Assembly (NCBI GenBank): GCA_900696525.1
Contig: CAADGL010000007.1
Span: forward strand, 186,001 to 250,000
Direction: 5' to 3'
DNA from: an uncultured Planctomycetota bacterium
GTDB lineage: Bacteria > Planctomycetota > Phycisphaerae > UBA1845 > Fen-1342
Length of the DNA: 64,000 nucleotides
Made by a program: the position numbers and the translations under genes. Positions 63,021-64,000 of this stretch are shown piece after piece. The notes below the pieces were generated by a model. That model was given only the letters and a program-made list of their open reading frames with translations, ran no database searches and had not been told where the DNA came from. Numbering within the stretch: position 1 is the stretch's first letter; each line of letters starts with the position of its first letter.

Positions 63021-63323
63021 TCAGACGCGCATGTTCTGCAACTCCTGGTAGGCGTCCACCAGCTTGTTGCGAATCTCCATCAGCAGGCTGAACGCCACGT
63101 CCGCCTTGCGCGCCGTCACCAGCACGTCGGTCACGCTGTCACTCTGCCCGGCCATCAGCCGCTTCAGGTCCTCATCGGCCTCGCTCTGCATGCGGCTGAC
63201 CTGCTCGAGCTGCCCGCGCAGCATCGCGGCGAAATCGTCCCCGCCCGCGCCGCCGGACGCCGGCTTCGTGCCCGCGCTGAGCGGTGCAATCGGCCTCAGA
63301 CCGTTGACGGTGAGGTCGGACAT
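63021..63323 (-). CDS. fliE: Flagellar hook-basal body protein FliE
   Basis: 100 residues. FliE signature DDFAAMLRGQLEQVSRMQSEAD and ADVAFSLLMEIRNKLVDAYQEL at the C-terminus. Connects MS ring and rod. Confidence 0.93.
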   Translation of the reverse strand: MSDLTVNGLRPIAPLSAGTKPASGGAGGDDFAAMLRGQLEQVSRMQSEADEDLKRLMAGQSDSVTDVLVTARKADVAFSLLMEIRNKLVDAYQELQNMRV

Positions 63324-63410
63324 GGTTCATTCACTCCACAAGTCGCTGCCGGCTCGTGCGCCCGGCCTCATCCCCATCGTCGCCGCCGGGCCTCCGTGCC
63401 CCGCCGGCCC

Positions 63411-63821
63411 CTAGGCCATCAACTGGATCGCCTGCTCGATCATGCCGCGTGTCACGTTCATCATCGCCAGGTTGGCCTCGTAGGCCCGGCTCGCCGCGAG
63501 GGCGTCGATGTACTCCATCGTGATGCTGACGTTCGGGTAGCGCACGTAACCGCGCAGCGGGCCGTCCACAATCGCGTGCGGATGCCCCGGGTCGAATTGC
63601 AGCCGCGCTTCCGACGGATCCTCCAGCACCTCGGCCACGTGCACCCCCGCACCACCGCCGGCGGTCCCTTCCCCGAAGGTCACCACGCGCCGCCGATAGG
63701 GCTCGATCCGCCCGTCCGCCTGCGCCGTCGTAAAGGCGTTGGCGATGTTGCCGGCGATCACGTCCATGCGGACGCGCTGCGCGACGAGGGCCGATTGGCT
63801 GACATCGAGCGAGCCGATCAC
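63411..63821 (-). CDS. flgC: Flagellar rod protein FlgC
   Basis: 136 residues. SQSALVAQRVRMDVIAGNIANA (rod-protein N-motif) and the C-terminal YVRYPNVSITMEYIDALAASRAYEANLAMM. GTG overlaps the flgB stop (GTGA). Confidence 0.94.
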   Translation of the reverse strand: MIGSLDVSQSALVAQRVRMDVIAGNIANAFTTAQADGRIEPYRRRVVTFGEGTAGGGAGVHVAEVLEDPSEARLQFDPGHPHAIVDGPLRGYVRYPNVSITMEYIDALAASRAYEANLAMMNVTRGMIEQAIQLMA

Positions 63822-64000
63822 GCGTTTCTACCCCGGATGGCCTGAATCAGGCCGTCGAACTTGCCCTTGAGCTGCGTCATTGCGAAACGGTAGGTCAGCG
63901 CGTTCTCGTGAATCTGCGCCACCACGCGCTCGATCTGCGCGTTCGTCCCGTCGTGAAACAGCACGTTCTCCGCCGGCGCCCGGCTCGGCCGGCTCTGCAA
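63818..64000 (-). CDS. flgB: Flagellar rod protein FlgB, 3' part
   Basis: C-terminal 60 residues visible; the gene runs off the right edge. NVLFHDGTNAQIERVVAQIHENALTYRFAMTQLKGKFDGL matches the conserved FlgB end (NxxN...LKGKF). Coupled to flgC through GTGA. Confidence 0.85.
   Translation of the reverse strand: MQSRPSRAPAENVLFHDGTNAQIERVVAQIHENALTYRFAMTQLKGKFDGLIQAIRGRNA

Noticed and set aside
1-64000. CRISPR arrays, insertion sequences, rRNA or prophage
   Set aside because: No regularly spaced repeats, transposase, terminal inverted repeats, integrase or rRNA sequence were seen.

Overview
This is a very GC-rich (about 70%), gene-dense window from a free-living, diderm, flagellated bacterium. 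The mix of families fits a planctomycete (Planctomycetota, possibly Phycisphaerae-like). It includes a PEP-CTERM protein with a CAAX-protease-like membrane protein, system II cytochrome c maturation, a Coa1-like protein fused by overlap to gmk-rpoZ-coaC, DUF1569 and DUF3467 proteins, many TPR and LPP20-like secreted proteins, and a complete-looking flagellar basal body/hook locus. The taxonomic call is inference from gene content; no rRNA is present.

Layout, left half. 265-3314: haem-binding sensor kinase, then pyrH coupled to a small tyrosine phosphatase. 3418-7885: TPR protein, lipoprotein, glyA, second lipoprotein. 7991-12942: clpS, a 33-residue basic protein, two TPR proteins and a one-helix membrane protein. 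12991-16551: 2-hydroxyacid dehydrogenase facing surE-aat, DUF1569 and an unknown gene. 16760-21850: carbohydrate operon rpiB-pgi-gnd-zwf. 21879-23760: cysteine-less redoxin-like protein and CAAX-protease-like protein. 24054-28239: four genes for exported LPP20/FlgT-like proteins. 28278-29405: transaldolase, convergent to that operon.

Layout, right half. 29678-33296: Coa1-like, gmk, rpoZ, coaC, DUF3467 and a MacB/FtsX-type permease. 33591-34607: sigma-70 factor, convergent to a PEP-CTERM protein. 35760-40198: ccsA/resC and ccsB/resB. 40327-46613: a five-gene, fully overlapping minus-strand operon (JAMM-like protein, membrane/TPR protein, ubiX, ubiA, GT39-like protein) placed just downstream of tRNA-Arg(CCG). 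47011-52957: secreted HEAT-like protein, a 21-residue membrane peptide with a perfect Shine-Dalgarno, a possible small RNA, a serine hydrolase, a leaderless VWA protein, an ICMT-like methyltransferase and a membrane-anchored Mrr nuclease. 53006 to the right edge: flagellar genes on the minus strand (flgB, flgC, fliE, fliF, fliG, fliH, fliI, fliJ, a MotE-like gene, fliK, flgD, flgE in transcription order).

How parts connect: the zwf/gnd/rpiB/pgi operon plus tal gives most of an oxidative pentose phosphate pathway. System II cytochrome c maturation would be needed to attach haem to the CXXCH sensor kinase. ClpS and Aat are two parts of the leucine N-degron route. Genes are often joined by GTGA or ATGA stop/start overlaps, so translational coupling is common. 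Readable sigma-70-type promoters (TTGACA/TATAAT-like) precede many units and help fix start codons; two lie so close to the start codon that the mRNAs should be leaderless. Most novel-looking items: the 21-bp perfect duplication in the rpiB active-site loop, the LPP20/FlgT-like operon, the JAMM-headed ubiX-ubiA operon, and the tiny membrane peptide next to a candidate small RNA.
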